A DNA stretch of 64,000 nt from Rhodopirellula europaea 6C (GTDB taxonomy: Bacteria > Planctomycetota > Planctomycetia > Pirellulales > Pirellulaceae), in contig NZ_ANMO01000154.1 in NCBI RefSeq assembly GCF_000338295.1, positions 46,655-110,654 on the forward strand, in the 5' to 3' direction. Positions 18,770-29,118 of this stretch are shown here, one piece after another (position 1 is the stretch's first letter; every line of letters begins with the position of its first letter). The notes beneath the pieces were generated by a model that did no database searches, was not told the origin of the DNA, and worked only from the letters and a program-made list of their open reading frames with translations. The position numbers and the translations under genes are program-made.

Positions 18770-19431
18770 AGGCCCTTCAGGATGTGGTTCGACGCTGCTT
18801 CATGCGCCGCTTCAGCATTCCCGTTCTGAATGGCCGTGAAGATCTTTTCGTGTTCGTTGCAAGTGTTCTCCATCACGTCGGCGCCTTGGCGATGCATCCA
18901 GATACCAAACACCCGAGTCAGGATGTTGGACTGGGTGGATGTCCGGACGAGCGTGTGGTTGCCGGTCGCTTCAACGATACGCAGGTGGAAGTTGTGGTCC
19001 GCCTGATTGAATTGGTAGGCGATCTCTTGGCTTTCTTCCGGCGAATTGGTTTGCTTCTGACGTTCCACCAATTCCCGCATCAAGTTGTATTCTTTCGCAA
19101 TCAGTTGGATGTCTTCCGATGTCGAACGTTCGGAAGCACGTGCCGATGCGAAGGGTTCAATCAGGTTGCGGACCTCGTAAAGTTCCTGCACTTCAGGTTC
19201 GTTGATCGAGCGAACGACTGCGCCGATTTGCGGAACCAGCTCAACCATGCCTTCGGTCGCCAACTGACCTGCAGCTTCGCGAACGGGAGTGGCGGACACG
19301 CCGATTTCTTTCCCGATCGGACCATACAGCAACCTGGTGCCGGGCTTGAATTCGCCCGAGATCAGTTTTTGACGCAGGTGATGATAGGCACGGCTAGCAT
19401 GCGTTTCGACTTGGTGACGCCCTGGAGTCAT
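18736..19431 (-). CDS. GntR family transcriptional regulator, FadR/FCD subgroup
   Basis: This 231-aa protein has a winged-helix DNA-binding domain (residues about 10-75; SATPVREAAGQLATEGMVEL is the GntR recognition helix region) and an all-helical FCD sensor domain. The FCD metal/ligand residues are visible in DHNFHLRIVEATGNHTL and NEHEKIFTAIQNG. FCD regulators usually bind small carboxylates or sugar acids and repress adjacent catabolic genes. It lies convergent to the symporter gene and divergent from the DUF3748 gene, so it probably controls this sugar-acid block. A near-palindrome at 19534-19547 is a candidate operator. Confidence 0.9.
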   Translation of the reverse strand: MTPGRHQVETHASRAYHHLRQKLISGEFKPGTRLLYGPIGKEIGVSATPVREAAGQLATEGMVELVPQIGAVVRSINEPEVQELYEVRNLIEPFASARASERSTSEDIQLIAKEYNLMRELVERQKQTNSPEESQEIAYQFNQADHNFHLRIVEATGNHTLVRTSTQSNILTRVFGIWMHRQGADVMENTCNEHEKIFTAIQNGNAEAAHEAASNHILKGLQLSLQSFREV

Positions 19432-19533
19432 TGTCGTGAAGTTGGGGTGGGGAGGGACGAGATGGATCCGGGGCCGATGCGCTGGAACACAATCGGGGCA
19501 CTCATTCTACCAGTGACGCAACATCGGTCCTAT

Positions 19534-19547
19534 GCGTCTATAGATGC
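19534..19547. promoter_or_regulatory. Candidate GntR operator, near-palindrome GCGTCTATAGATGC
   Basis: This 14-bp near-palindrome (one mismatched pair) lies in the 215-bp region between the divergent GntR gene and the DUF3748 gene. FCD-type GntR proteins bind short palindromes of about this size. Assignment is by position and symmetry only. Confidence 0.25.
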
Positions 19548-19646
19548 GGAAGGCCAAACACATTGCGGTGAAGTCTATGCACTCAGGGTGTCGCAGGATG
19601 ATTTCATGGACTTGCCATCCAGTTGCTTTCAACCGTGGGTGGCGGC

Positions 19647-20990
19647 ATGACGCGTCAACTGACCCATCGAAGGCAGCAACACCATCTCACAAACACGAGC
19701 GTGTGGTCTTGGGACGGGAATTGGATTTATTACGACATCCGTAGTGACGCAAATGGTTCGGTCTTTGACGGAAGTCGAATCGAACGCGTGCACACTCGGT
19801 CTGGTGAAGTCGAAGTGGTGTACCAAGCTCAACGAGACGCTTGTGTCGGTGTTGTGACATCCAGTCCCGTCGAAAACAAAATCGCGTTCATACATGGACC
19901 GGAACAACCGACGGCGGATTGGAGTTACTGCGCCTATCATCGACACGGCGTTTGGATGCGTCCGGGCCAAGGCACCGAGGTTCAGCATTTGGACGCTCGG
20001 GATGTTTTGGGTCCATTCACTGCGGGTGCCCTTCGCGGCGGAAGCCACGTGCACGTGTTCGATGACAAAGGCGAGTGGGTCAGCTTTACCTACGAAGATC
20101 ACGTGTTGGCGATGAATCCGACTGGCGGGCAATCCAACCAGCGTAACGTGGGCGTTTCGATCCCGGGTCGCAGAGTCACCGTGCCAAAAACCCATCGCCG
20201 GAACCATGATGGGGAGTGCTTCAGCGTTGTGGTGACTCAAACCCTTGACGATCCAGAAATCGGTACCGACCAGATTTGCAAAGCCTACGAAGACGCTTGG
20301 ATTGGATGGGATCGCCGCGATCAGCCAGTTGGAAAACGGCAGGGCAGGGCACTCGCATTCATTGGAGATGTGGTGGTCGCCGACTCATCAAGCAGCGATG
20401 CAACACGTCCAAATTCTTCGCGAAAGCAAACCAAAAGCGTGCCAGAATTGTTTGTGGTGGAGTTGCCCGAGAACTGCATGGTCGCTGGATCGGAGCCATT
20501 GCAAGGGACCGCGATTTCTCGGCCTGCGCCGCCCGCGGGAACGGTTCAACGACGATTGACCCGAACCACGGATCGAGCGTATCCGGGTTTGGCAACGGAT
20601 GTTCGTCACTGGCCGCGAAGCAAACCTGACGGCAGCGAAATCGTCTTCCTGATGCGAGACGACAACGGCGTGATTCAGATTTGGTCGATCTCACCGAACG
20701 GTGGATTGCCGAGGCAAGTTTCCTGTGGAAGCGAATCAGTTGGTTCTGCGTTTTCCATTCATCCAAGCGGCGATTTGGTTGCTTGTGTGATTGGAAAATC
20801 CGTTTGCGAAGTCAGTTTGAGCGACGGACGCGTTGAGATCGTGGCAGAACAGAATGATCGATTCGTCTGCCTTCCGTTCGCCGTGGTCTATTCGCCGGAT
20901 GGAAAAGAAATCGCATTTGGTGGAGCGGTGAAAGATAACGAGAGAACATTCAATCAAATTTTTGTGACGGAATCGAAGCGGTCCAAGTGA
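19647..20990 (+). CDS. DUF3748 protein related to E. coli YidR, beta-propeller like
   Basis: About 447 aa. The start region (LTHRRQQHHLTNTSVWSWD, then IYYDIRSDANGSVFDGSRIE) matches the YidR/DUF3748 pattern as I know it. The C-terminal part has TolB/WD40-like repeats such as PDGSEIVFLMRDDNG and PDGKEIAFGG, so a beta-propeller fold is likely. No signal peptide is evident. The function in E. coli is unknown. The position between a GntR regulator and sugar kinase/isomerase genes suggests a link to carbohydrate uptake or processing. ATG 19647 is chosen; a TTG at 19623 is possible. Confidence 0.72.
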   Translation: MTRQLTHRRQQHHLTNTSVWSWDGNWIYYDIRSDANGSVFDGSRIERVHTRSGEVEVVYQAQRDACVGVVTSSPVENKIAFIHGPEQPTADWSYCAYHRHGVWMRPGQGTEVQHLDARDVLGPFTAGALRGGSHVHVFDDKGEWVSFTYEDHVLAMNPTGGQSNQRNVGVSIPGRRVTVPKTHRRNHDGECFSVVVTQTLDDPEIGTDQICKAYEDAWIGWDRRDQPVGKRQGRALAFIGDVVVADSSSSDATRPNSSRKQTKSVPELFVVELPENCMVAGSEPLQGTAISRPAPPAGTVQRRLTRTTDRAYPGLATDVRHWPRSKPDGSEIVFLMRDDNGVIQIWSISPNGGLPRQVSCGSESVGSAFSIHPSGDLVACVIGKSVCEVSLSDGRVEIVAEQNDRFVCLPFAVVYSPDGKEIAFGGAVKDNERTFNQIFVTESKRSK

Positions 20991-21044
20991 CAGCATCAAA
21001 GACAAGTGTTGGATAGCAGCTACCAGATGAAAGAGAGAGCAACC

Positions 21045-23390
21045 ATGAGAATTCACAGACGTTCGTTGAACCCGATTGCATTGACTGTTGGATTGGTAGG
21101 CACGTTGATGCTTCAGTCTGGCCAGTGTCTCAGCGCGCAAGACAGTCCAAAGTTGATGCCGCTGAATTACAACCATCCTGGTTTGGAAGTGGACTTGGGC
21201 GTGGGGCTTTGGGCCTATCCGTTGCCGATGGACTATGACGGCGATGGCGATTTGGATTTGTTGGTTGGATGCCCGGACAAACCTTCCAACGGAACGTACT
21301 ACTTCGAAAATTCAACTCAGGACCCGAACGTCAAAATGCCGGTCTTCGAAGCACCGGTTCGTCTCGGCCGCGCGTTCCACAACATGTTGGCGAGCGAAGT
21401 CAATGGCGAGGCCAGAGTCTTGATCCCGGGCAAGTACTTTGGACAGGATCCCACGACCGGGAAATTCAACTTCGACAAACCGACAGGAATCTCTGCTCCT
21501 GGAAAACCATTGACCACGCCGGGAGCTCGAATTCGCGGCAATATGTGGCGATACGTGGACTATGACGGCGACGGTGACCACGACTTGGTCGCCGGCGTCG
21601 GAGATTGGGCCGACCTGGGTTGGGACCATGCCTATGACGAGACGGGCACTTGGCAAAACGGTCCGCTACACGGCTACCTGTTTTTGATGACCAACGCAGG
21701 CGACGACTCGGAACCGGATTACGAAAAGCCGGAGATGATCTCTGCGGGTGACGGGGTGATTGATGTTTACGGGTGGCCGTGTGCTAGTTTCGTCGACTTC
21801 GATGGGGATGAGGACCTCGACATCGTTGTTGGTAACTTCTTGGACTATTTCACATACTTCGAAAATGTTGGGACTCGCGAAAAACCTCGGTATCAATCCG
21901 GCAAAGAACTCCAGAATGTTGACGGCGAACGTCTGACGATGCATTTGCAGATGATCACTCCGACCGCGATCGATTGGGACCGCGATGGTGATGCGGACTT
22001 GATCGTGGGCGACGAAGACGGCCGCGTTGCTTTCATCGAAAACACTGGCGAGCTGCGCGACGGACAACCCGTGTTTCAGAATCCGGTTTACTTCCGGCAA
22101 AAGGCTGACACGCTGAAGTTCGGAGCGCTCGCTACGCCGTACGTATCCGACTGGGACCAAGATGGCGACGATGACATTGTGTGTGGAAACACAGCAGGCA
22201 ACATCGGATGGTTTGAGAATCGTGGAGACGGACCGGATGGATTGCCCATGTGGGCTGAACCAGTGTTGCTGAACGTTCGCAACGCGGACGGAACGGAAGA
22301 GCCGTTTCGGATTTTGGCGGGCGAGAACGGTTCGATTCAAGGGCCGTGCGAAGCCAAGTGGGGCTACACAACATTGTCGCTCGCCGATTGGGATGGCGAT
22401 GGCGACGATGACATTGTTTACAACTCAATCTTGGCCGAGGTTGGAGTGTTGCTTAACGAATCCGGCACACTGGTTGAACACGAGTTGAAATCGGCTCCGG
22501 TCGAAAGTCCACCGGCTTGGTACCCTTGGAAGTCCGCCACGAAAGGTTCTTTGACGCAGTGGCGAACAACGCCGGTCGCGATTGATTTCGACGGCGACGA
22601 CGAACTGGATTTGGTGTTGATGGACCAAGAAGGCTACCTGACGCTTCGTCGTTCAGCGGGTGAAGCCGAGCGATTGTTTGTGGATGAGTCGGGGCAGCCG
22701 ATTCGATTGGCATCGGGGACCGCCGGACGTTCCGGACGAGTCAAGCTCGCCGTTGGCGATTGGGATTCGGATGGGCGATTGGACGTGCTGATCAATTCCG
22801 AAAATGTCACTTGGTATCGCAACGTTGCTGATCAGGATGGCAAGGTGGTCCTTAAACGGATTGGAAATTTGGCACGTCGCAATGTCGCAGGACATACCGC
22901 CAGCCCTGCGGTTTGCGACTTCAACCGAGATGGCAAATTGGATCTGATTGTTGGCAGCGAAAACGGCCGGATGTATCACATTTTTCATGATGATTGCATT
23001 TCTTTTTCAGAATCGGAATTGGCCGCGGATGTGCAATTTCAGCGTGCGTCGCCGGCGAAGCCTGTTGATCCAGAAGTGGATCGCGAGGATGCGATCACGT
23101 TCGATTCAACGCGGGGACGAATCGTGGCTTGGATCGAGTCGGGAAAAGATGCGGCGAAGTCCGACGTCGTGCGATACCGCTATCATGACGGTACAAAATG
23201 GTCGGGGCCGATCACTGTGTTGTGGGAACAATCCAAACCCGGAAAGGTGGAATGTTCGAGATTACGGTTCGATGATAGCAGCGAAGATGATCGAATCGAG
23301 CTGAAGTTTAAAGCACATGTCGGCGACGCGTCGGAAACGGTATCGAAAATTAGTTACGATCGTGGCCGTTCCTTTCGCGATGCCAAGTGA
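21045..23390 (+). CDS. Secreted FG-GAP/VCBS repeat protein
   Basis: This 781-aa protein has a signal peptide (hydrophobic PIALTVGLVGTLMLQSG then CLSAQD) and many repeats carrying calcium-binding loops of the DxDGDGDxDxxVG type, for example DYDGDGDLDLLVG, DFDGDEDLDIVVG and DWDGDGDDDIVYN. These are FG-GAP/VCBS beta-propeller repeats, as in integrin alpha chains. Such large secreted proteins in planctomycetes are thought to bind polysaccharide or mediate adhesion. It sits between the DUF3748 gene and an AraB-type kinase on the same strand. ATG 21045 was preferred over ATG 21027 because the signal peptide then has a normal length. Confidence 0.88.
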   Translation: MRIHRRSLNPIALTVGLVGTLMLQSGQCLSAQDSPKLMPLNYNHPGLEVDLGVGLWAYPLPMDYDGDGDLDLLVGCPDKPSNGTYYFENSTQDPNVKMPVFEAPVRLGRAFHNMLASEVNGEARVLIPGKYFGQDPTTGKFNFDKPTGISAPGKPLTTPGARIRGNMWRYVDYDGDGDHDLVAGVGDWADLGWDHAYDETGTWQNGPLHGYLFLMTNAGDDSEPDYEKPEMISAGDGVIDVYGWPCASFVDFDGDEDLDIVVGNFLDYFTYFENVGTREKPRYQSGKELQNVDGERLTMHLQMITPTAIDWDRDGDADLIVGDEDGRVAFIENTGELRDGQPVFQNPVYFRQKADTLKFGALATPYVSDWDQDGDDDIVCGNTAGNIGWFENRGDGPDGLPMWAEPVLLNVRNADGTEEPFRILAGENGSIQGPCEAKWGYTTLSLADWDGDGDDDIVYNSILAEVGVLLNESGTLVEHELKSAPVESPPAWYPWKSATKGSLTQWRTTPVAIDFDGDDELDLVLMDQEGYLTLRRSAGEAERLFVDESGQPIRLASGTAGRSGRVKLAVGDWDSDGRLDVLINSENVTWYRNVADQDGKVVLKRIGNLARRNVAGHTASPAVCDFNRDGKLDLIVGSENGRMYHIFHDDCISFSESELAADVQFQRASPAKPVDPEVDREDAITFDSTRGRIVAWIESGKDAAKSDVVRYRYHDGTKWSGPITVLWEQSKPGKVECSRLRFDDSSEDDRIELKFKAHVGDASETVSKISYDRGRSFRDAK

Positions 23391-23504
23391 TCACCTTCCA
23401 TGGTGACTGTCGTGCCTGACCGATGACAAAGAGCCCCAATTGTTGAGTCTCTTCGGCAATTGGTTTTGTCAGTCAATTCTTGTTTCAAAGACTTCATACG
23501 ATCC

Positions 23505-25142
23505 ATGTCCATCATCGCTTTAGGTCTCGATTTCGGAACGGAGTCCGTTCGCGCCATCCTGGTGGACTCCGAGGGATGCGAGGTAGGGTCCGCGGTCAGT
23601 TCGTTTGACCATGGCCAAATCCTTGATGCTTTGCCCGGCAGCACGGAGCCTTTGCCAGAGCGGTATGCATTGCAGTGTCCGGCCGATTGGATCGAGTCGG
23701 CCGCCGTGGCAACCAAAGATGCTTTGGCGTCTGCTGGTTTAAGTGGCGACGAAGTGGTTGGCATCGGTGTGGACTTCACCAGTTGCACGATGTTACCGAC
23801 CAAACGCGATGGGACTCCGTTATGTGAATTGGAGGAATGGAAGTCGAGATCGTTGGCTTGGCCAAAGCTATGGAAGCATCACGGTGCTTTGGAACAAGCC
23901 GATCGGATGACGACCATCGCGAAAGAGCGAGGGGAGTCGTTCTTGAAACGATACGGTGGTGTGATCGGATTGGAATGGTTCTTCCCCAAGATGCTGGAAA
24001 CGATCGAGGGTGATCGTGATGTGGCCGAAGCCGCCGAGGTGTGGCTCGAAGCGGGGGACTGGTTCGTATGGCAACTCGTCGGCAGCCATTGCGATCAACT
24101 CGTTCGTTCGACTTGCCAAGCCGGTTACAAGGCGATGTGGTCGGCGGAAGAAGGCTACCCGTCGCAGGACTACTTCCAGGCCGTTCATCCGAAGCTCGCC
24201 GAAGCTGTTGCCAACCGGATGCCCGGCGAGATGCGGTCACCGGGACAGGTCGCTGGTCACTTGTCCGAACAGATGGCAACACGTTTTGGATTGCCAGCGG
24301 GCGTTCCCGTCTCGGCAGCCATCATTGACGCGCACGCGGGCGTTCCCGGAGTCGGTGCCGCTGAACCAGGCACATTGGTGATGGTATTGGGGACCAGCAG
24401 TTGTCACATGCTCAACGCAACCAAGATGATGGACATTCCCGGAGTAGCCGGTGTCGTCGAAGGTGGGATTTTGCCTGGGTTGTTTGGATATGAAACAGGG
24501 CAGGCTGCCGTCGGTGATGCTTTTGCTTGGTTGCTGAAATTGTTGAACCGTGACTCGTTCGATGATTTGGCCAAAGAGGCAATGAAGTTGCCTCCCGGTG
24601 CCGAGGGTGTCACATGTTTGGATTGGCTGAACGGTTGTCGAACACCATTGATGGACGGCGCGGTTCGCGGTGCGTTCACGGGACTGGGAATGCAACACGG
24701 TCCCGCTCATCTTTATCTTGCATTGATGGAAGCGTCCGCGTTCGGGGTGCGTTGGATCGTGGAATTGCTGCGTCATGGTTCCGCCGATCGGTCTCCTTCC
24801 GGCGCGGGTGAAAGCGGTGTTCCGATCGATCGCTTGATTGCGACGGGAGGTCTGCCGCATCACAACCGCGCGTTCGTGGAAGTGTATGCGGACGTTTTGG
24901 GCATGCCCATCGAAATCCATCCTTCCACGCAAGGACCCGCGGTTGGGGCCGCTGTCTTGGGAATGGTCGCCGCCGGGCCTGAGAAGACTCCGTTTTCCAG
25001 TATTGCTGACGCGGCTTCTGCGATGGCGGCGGTCCCCGGGGATCAACGCGACCTGATCATGCCTCGGCCAGAGCGAACGCGTGCTTACGAATCGCTTTAT
25101 GATCGCTATCGTCAATTGGCCGACGCGGTCGCACAGCAATAA
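23505..25142 (+). CDS. FGGY carbohydrate kinase, AraB-type ribulokinase
   Basis: This 545-aa protein has the FGGY ATPase fold: [15 protein letters not shown] at the N-terminus, then [26 protein letters not shown] and [11 protein letters not shown], and the second-domain start [13 protein letters not shown] with VLGTSSCHM. These match AraB ribulokinases (E. coli 566 aa) rather than xylulokinase or glycerol kinase. The predicted reaction is phosphorylation of L-ribulose or a related ketopentose at C5. A FucI-like isomerase follows 41 bp downstream and would supply the ketose. ATG 23505 puts the fold start at residue 6. No araD epimerase is visible in the window. Confidence 0.88.
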   Translation: MSIIALGLDFGTESVRAILVDSEGCEVGSAVSSFDHGQILDALPGSTEPLPERYALQCPADWIESAAVATKDALASAGLSGDEVVGIGVDFTSCTMLPTKRDGTPLCELEEWKSRSLAWPKLWKHHGALEQADRMTTIAKERGESFLKRYGGVIGLEWFFPKMLETIEGDRDVAEAAEVWLEAGDWFVWQLVGSHCDQLVRSTCQAGYKAMWSAEEGYPSQDYFQAVHPKLAEAVANRMPGEMRSPGQVAGHLSEQMATRFGLPAGVPVSAAIIDAHAGVPGVGAAEPGTLVMVLGTSSCHMLNATKMMDIPGVAGVVEGGILPGLFGYETGQAAVGDAFAWLLKLLNRDSFDDLAKEAMKLPPGAEGVTCLDWLNGCRTPLMDGAVRGAFTGLGMQHGPAHLYLALMEASAFGVRWIVELLRHGSADRSPSGAGESGVPIDRLIATGGLPHHNRAFVEVYADVLGMPIEIHPSTQGPAVGAAVLGMVAAGPEKTPFSSIADAASAMAAVPGDQRDLIMPRPERTRAYESLYDRYRQLADAVAQQ

Positions 25143-25183
25143 ATCTAATCCACTTTTCTACTACTTCATTGGCTGACGAGAAG

Positions 25184-26797
25184 ATGCCTCAAACGATCAC
25201 ATTGATTGCCTCCGGAGACCTGCGAGATTCTGCGAACCAAGTTTGTTGGGAGGCCCAAAAAGACATGGAGTCGCGATTAGTCGCGGCGATTGAATCGTTG
25301 GGGCACAGCGTCGTTCGCGGTCATGAGTTCGATGAAGCTCGCGGCCATGGTTTCATCCGTTCTCAGCGGCAAGGGATGGATGTGTTTCGTGAGATCGATC
25401 CTGAAGCTCCGCTCATCGTTGCTGAGGCGGTGTGGCAATATTCGCATCACATTTTGGCTGGTTTGACGACGCACCGAGGCCCCATTTTGACGGTGGCAAA
25501 CTGGTCTGGCCAATGGCCTGGTTTGGTGGGGTTGTTGAATCTCAATGGATCGCTGACCAAAGCCGGTGTGCAATACAGTTCGCTGTGGAGCAAAGAATTC
25601 GCCGATGCCGTGTTCTTGGATAAACTGAAAAGTTGGTTGGACACCGGATCCGTCGCTCATGAAATGAGTCACGTGACTCCGTATGAAATCACCAGTTGCG
25701 ACGCTAGCACGCGAGCGTTGGCGTTGCAGATCGCAGAAACGTTGCAGCGTGAGAAAGCCATTTTGGGCGTCTTCGATGAAGGATGCATGGGGATGTTCAA
25801 TGCCATCATTCCCGATCACCTATTGCACGCGACGGGAGTCTTCAAGGAGCGACTCAGCCAATCGGCGCTTTACTTCGAATCGCAGCAAGTGAGCGATGAA
25901 GAAGCGCAGGCGGTGCGAGACTGGTTGGACCAAGCGGGAATGAAATTTCATGCCGGTCCCAATCACGAGACCGATCTCACCGACGCACAGATTCTTGGGC
26001 AATGTCGCGTTTACATCGCAGCCATGCGAATCGCCGACGACTTTGGATGCGACGCGATTGGGATTCAGTACCAGCAAGGGTTGAAAGACCTATTGCCCGC
26101 AAGCGACTTGGTCGAGGGCATGCTCAATGATTCGGTTCGTCCGCCAGTCTTTTCACGCGACGGTTCGCGCGAATTGTACGCGGGAGGTCCACTGACTCAC
26201 TTCAACGAAGTCGATGAGTGTGCGGGTTTGGATGGATTGATTACCAACCGAGTTCATTCCGCGCTGGGGCAGCCAGTTGAGAACACGTTGCATGATCTGC
26301 GATGGTCTGATCGCGACGCGAGCGGTACGACCGATGAAGAAGTTTGGGTGCTGGAAATCAGTGGCGCGGTCCCGGCTTCTCACTTTGAAAACGGTTGGGC
26401 GGACGCGGAGGGTTTTCGGCAACCGCCGATGTACTTCCCATCAGGCGGCAGCACGATCCGAGGTATCTCGAAGCCAGGCGAAGTGGTTTGGTCGCGAATT
26501 TTTGTGGAGGATGATCGGTTGCACATGGATTTGGGACGTGCGACCTCGATCGAATTGCCGGCCGAAGAAACGCAGCGACGATGGGATGCAACGACACCAC
26601 AGTGGCCCATCATGCACGCGGTTTTGCATGGTGTTTCGCGAGATGAAATGATGGCACGTCACAAGGCCAACCACATTCAGGTTGCCTACGCGAATTCAGC
26701 GGACGAAGCGGACTTGGCCATGCGAGCCAAGGCGTCGGTTGCCAATCAGTTAGGCATGGTCGTCAACTACTGCGGCGTGCGACCCGATGCTCACTGA
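25184..26797 (+). CDS. L-fucose/D-arabinose isomerase-like protein
   Basis: This 537-aa protein has FucI-family sequence throughout, most clearly [17 protein letters not shown] followed by [17 protein letters not shown], which resembles the substrate-binding region of FucI. It is somewhat shorter than E. coli FucI (591 aa). FucI isomerises L-fucose and D-arabinose. Here the neighbour is an AraB-type kinase, not a fuculokinase, so an aldopentose may be the substrate. ATG 25184 is used, although a TTG at 25169 is in frame. It is probably co-transcribed with the kinase. Confidence 0.82.
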   Translation: MPQTITLIASGDLRDSANQVCWEAQKDMESRLVAAIESLGHSVVRGHEFDEARGHGFIRSQRQGMDVFREIDPEAPLIVAEAVWQYSHHILAGLTTHRGPILTVANWSGQWPGLVGLLNLNGSLTKAGVQYSSLWSKEFADAVFLDKLKSWLDTGSVAHEMSHVTPYEITSCDASTRALALQIAETLQREKAILGVFDEGCMGMFNAIIPDHLLHATGVFKERLSQSALYFESQQVSDEEAQAVRDWLDQAGMKFHAGPNHETDLTDAQILGQCRVYIAAMRIADDFGCDAIGIQYQQGLKDLLPASDLVEGMLNDSVRPPVFSRDGSRELYAGGPLTHFNEVDECAGLDGLITNRVHSALGQPVENTLHDLRWSDRDASGTTDEEVWVLEISGAVPASHFENGWADAEGFRQPPMYFPSGGSTIRGISKPGEVVWSRIFVEDDRLHMDLGRATSIELPAEETQRRWDATTPQWPIMHAVLHGVSRDEMMARHKANHIQVAYANSADEADLAMRAKASVANQLGMVVNYCGVRPDAH

Positions 26798-26871
26798 GTT
26801 CTAAAACGCAGCAATTGGTTCCATTCGCAAGCATTCACCCAGGGTTCGTCCTGGGCAACCGGAGAAATGAA

Positions 26872-27762
26872 ATGACAGTGAGACAACCTGTTTTGGCAAC
26901 GAAACCCACTTTGTGGGTTGCCCTTGTTTGCGGCATGCTTCTGATGAGCCGCTTTGGGGCAGGGGCGGTCGTCGCCGACGAATCGTTTACCGCGATGACC
27001 TACAACGTTCGTTACTTGAATACGCACGATCGGCAAGATCTCTGGTCAATGCGGCGATCCAAGGTAATCGAAACGATTGCGTCCGCGGACGTGGCCGGAC
27101 TGCAGGAAGTCACGGTGCAGCAGCTGCACGACATTCAAGAAGGCACACCCGAGTGGACTTGGTATGGCGTTGGGCGAGACGACGGGAAGGAAGGTGGTGA
27201 GTTTGCTCCCATCGGATACCGGCATGATCGATTCGAAGCGATGGACCATGGGACGCTTTGGTTGTCAGACACGCCTACGGTGGTCGGTTCCAAAGGTTGG
27301 GATGCAGCGTTGCCTCGAACGATGACATGGATGGTGCTTCGTCGCAAATTGGATCGAGCTGAGTTTCTGATTATCAATTCTCACTTCGATCACCGAGGTC
27401 AGAATGCTCGCGAGCAATCTGGTCGTTTGGTTGCTGCAGAGGTGGATCAACGAGCGACGGAGTTGCCCGTGATCGTAATGGGTGATTTCAATGCGATGCC
27501 TGATTCGGCTCCGCTAAAGGCATTGCAGTCCGGGGAAAAGGTGACGTTGCTGGATGCCCGCGACGCGGTCGACGGAAAGCCCAGCGGCCCAACCGGAACC
27601 TGGAATGGATTCAAAGCCATTCAGCCCGATCGACGAATCGATCACGTCTTGGTGAACGACCGTGTTGTGGTTCAAGAGTACCGAACACTGGATCCTCGAA
27701 CGGAAGCCGGCCGCTACGCGAGTGATCACTTGCCGATCGCCATTCGGGTTGACCTGAAGTAG
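26872..27762 (+). CDS. Secreted endonuclease/exonuclease/phosphatase family protein
   Basis: This 296-aa protein has a hydrophobic export signal (VALVCGMLLMSRFGAGAVVAD). The EEP catalytic motifs appear in order: MTYNVRY, GLQEV, NSHFDHRG, VMGDFNAMP, RIDHVLVND and YASDHLPIA. These supply the Mg2+ site and catalytic His/Asp of DNase I-like phosphodiesterases. The substrate of secreted planctomycete members is unknown and could be a nucleic acid, phospholipid or sugar phosphate. A GGAG lies seven bases before ATG 26872, fixing this start. It ends at a bidirectional terminator. Confidence 0.9.
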   Translation: MTVRQPVLATKPTLWVALVCGMLLMSRFGAGAVVADESFTAMTYNVRYLNTHDRQDLWSMRRSKVIETIASADVAGLQEVTVQQLHDIQEGTPEWTWYGVGRDDGKEGGEFAPIGYRHDRFEAMDHGTLWLSDTPTVVGSKGWDAALPRTMTWMVLRRKLDRAEFLIINSHFDHRGQNAREQSGRLVAAEVDQRATELPVIVMGDFNAMPDSAPLKALQSGEKVTLLDARDAVDGKPSGPTGTWNGFKAIQPDRRIDHVLVNDRVVVQEYRTLDPRTEAGRYASDHLPIAIRVDLK

Positions 27763-27795
27763 GGCGGAGTCCTCGATTGTTAACTGGCCAAAAAG

Positions 27796-27820
27796 AAGCC
27801 CGCTCGAGGAGAGCGGGCTT
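27796..27820. terminator. Bidirectional hairpin terminator between convergent genes
   Basis: AAGCCCGCTC (27796-27805) pairs perfectly with GAGCGGGCTT (27811-27820) around a 5-base loop. An A-run precedes it, giving U residues on the minus-strand transcript. It separates the EEP gene from the convergent Gfo/Idh gene. Confidence 0.85.
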
Positions 27821-27848
27821 GAAGACGTTTGAGTCTGTTCGCGGTGGA

Positions 27849-28964
27849 TCAGCTGAAGTCGGGGAGGCGAACCAATTCGCCGCCTTTCATCGCTGATTCA
27901 TGGGCGCACAAACCGGTGCAGGTCCAGTTGGCAGCCGTTGGTGCGTTTGGCCATGGATCGCGATCTTCTTTGACCGCCGAGACGAATTCATGCACCATGT
28001 GCGGGTGCGATCCGCCGTGTCCGCCGCCTTGGACGAATGACAGGTGATCGGCATCGTGGATTTCGGCGGGCAAGGTGAAACGCTGAATGGGTTCTGGCAG
28101 CAGGTGTGCGAAGTCAGGGATCTCGATCTTTTCCGGGATCTCGTGTTCAGGTTTCTTCGCGGTGTGCAGCACGTGCGGTTCGTTTTCAATGAGTGTCCAC
28201 TCGAAGCTGCGTTTGGTTCCATAAACATCAAAGCTCTCGCGGTATTGCCGAGCCACGTCGTGAAGGAAACGCCAAATGTGCGCCGTGATGTCGCTGTCTT
28301 TCAGTTTGATGTGACAGCTTTGAACGGCGAACGGGCTGCCTGACTTTTTGGCGATCTCTTCGCGAACGGTTCCCGATCCGAAGCAGCTGACCGATTCTGC
28401 CAAAGCGTTTGTCAGACCGAGGCAGGGGCTGACGACGTGCGTGGCGTAGTGCATTGGGATCATTTCTTCCCAGTAGCTTGGCCAGCCTTCCATGTCTTGT
28501 GGGTGCGATGCGGCGAGGTGCTGGATCTTTCCCAGTTCGCCTTTCTCGTACATGTCCTTGATGAACAAAAATTCGCGACTGTAGACGACGGTTTCCGCCA
28601 TCATGTATTTCAGGCCGGTCTCTTTAACCTTGTCGCAAATTTGTTGGCACTCTTCGATGGTTGTTGCCATCGGAACGGTGCACATCACGTGCTTGCCGGC
28701 ATCGAGTGCTTTCAACGACATCCAAGCATGATCAGCGATGGGGCTGTTGATGTGCACGCACTCGACTTCAGGATCAGCCAACACGGCGTCGAAGTCGGTG
28801 TAGCGTCGGTCGATGCCAAACTGGTCACCCGCCTTGTTCAGTTCTGCCTCGTTGCGTCGGCAAATCGCCACGACGTCAGCGTCCGGGTGAGCTTGATAGA
28901 TCGAAATGAACTCCGACCCGAAGCCCAAGCCGACCATTGCCATCTTCACTTTGCCATCACTCAT
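27849..28964 (-). CDS. Gfo/Idh/MocA family oxidoreductase with altered EKP motif
   Basis: This 371-aa protein has no export signal and is probably cytoplasmic. It begins with a Rossmann fold (KMAMVGLGFGSEF). The helix that normally carries the EKP catalytic lysine reads GKHVMCTVPMATT, so Glu-Lys-Pro is replaced by Thr-Val-Pro. The C-terminal sheet domain is intact, with His residues in GGHGGSHPHMVHEF near residue 330. The loss of the lysine suggests altered chemistry or a binding role. It converges on the sugar block and may belong to its regulon. Confidence 0.85.
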   Translation of the reverse strand: MSDGKVKMAMVGLGFGSEFISIYQAHPDADVVAICRRNEAELNKAGDQFGIDRRYTDFDAVLADPEVECVHINSPIADHAWMSLKALDAGKHVMCTVPMATTIEECQQICDKVKETGLKYMMAETVVYSREFLFIKDMYEKGELGKIQHLAASHPQDMEGWPSYWEEMIPMHYATHVVSPCLGLTNALAESVSCFGSGTVREEIAKKSGSPFAVQSCHIKLKDSDITAHIWRFLHDVARQYRESFDVYGTKRSFEWTLIENEPHVLHTAKKPEHEIPEKIEIPDFAHLLPEPIQRFTLPAEIHDADHLSFVQGGGHGGSHPHMVHEFVSAVKEDRDPWPNAPTAANWTCTGLCAHESAMKGGELVRLPDFS

Positions 28965-29118
28965 CGAAAGGTTTTTCCTTTGCCGTCGAATCTATCTAGG
29001 GACCTGAAATCGACCGTCAGTATAAAGCGACCGAAATCGGATTCTATGTGAAATAAAGAAACGCGTGTGTGTTATTTGACGAATGCGGAGGTCGGCAAAC
29101 CATGCTGGTCGGGGCGGT

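Noticed and set aside
18397..19650. Plus-strand frame of 417 codons
   Set aside because: It lies over the symporter end and antisense to the GntR gene; it is a shadow caused by high GC codon bias.
24237..25139. Minus-strand frame of 300 codons inside the kinase gene
   Set aside because: It is the antisense of the AraB-type kinase, which has clear FGGY motifs.
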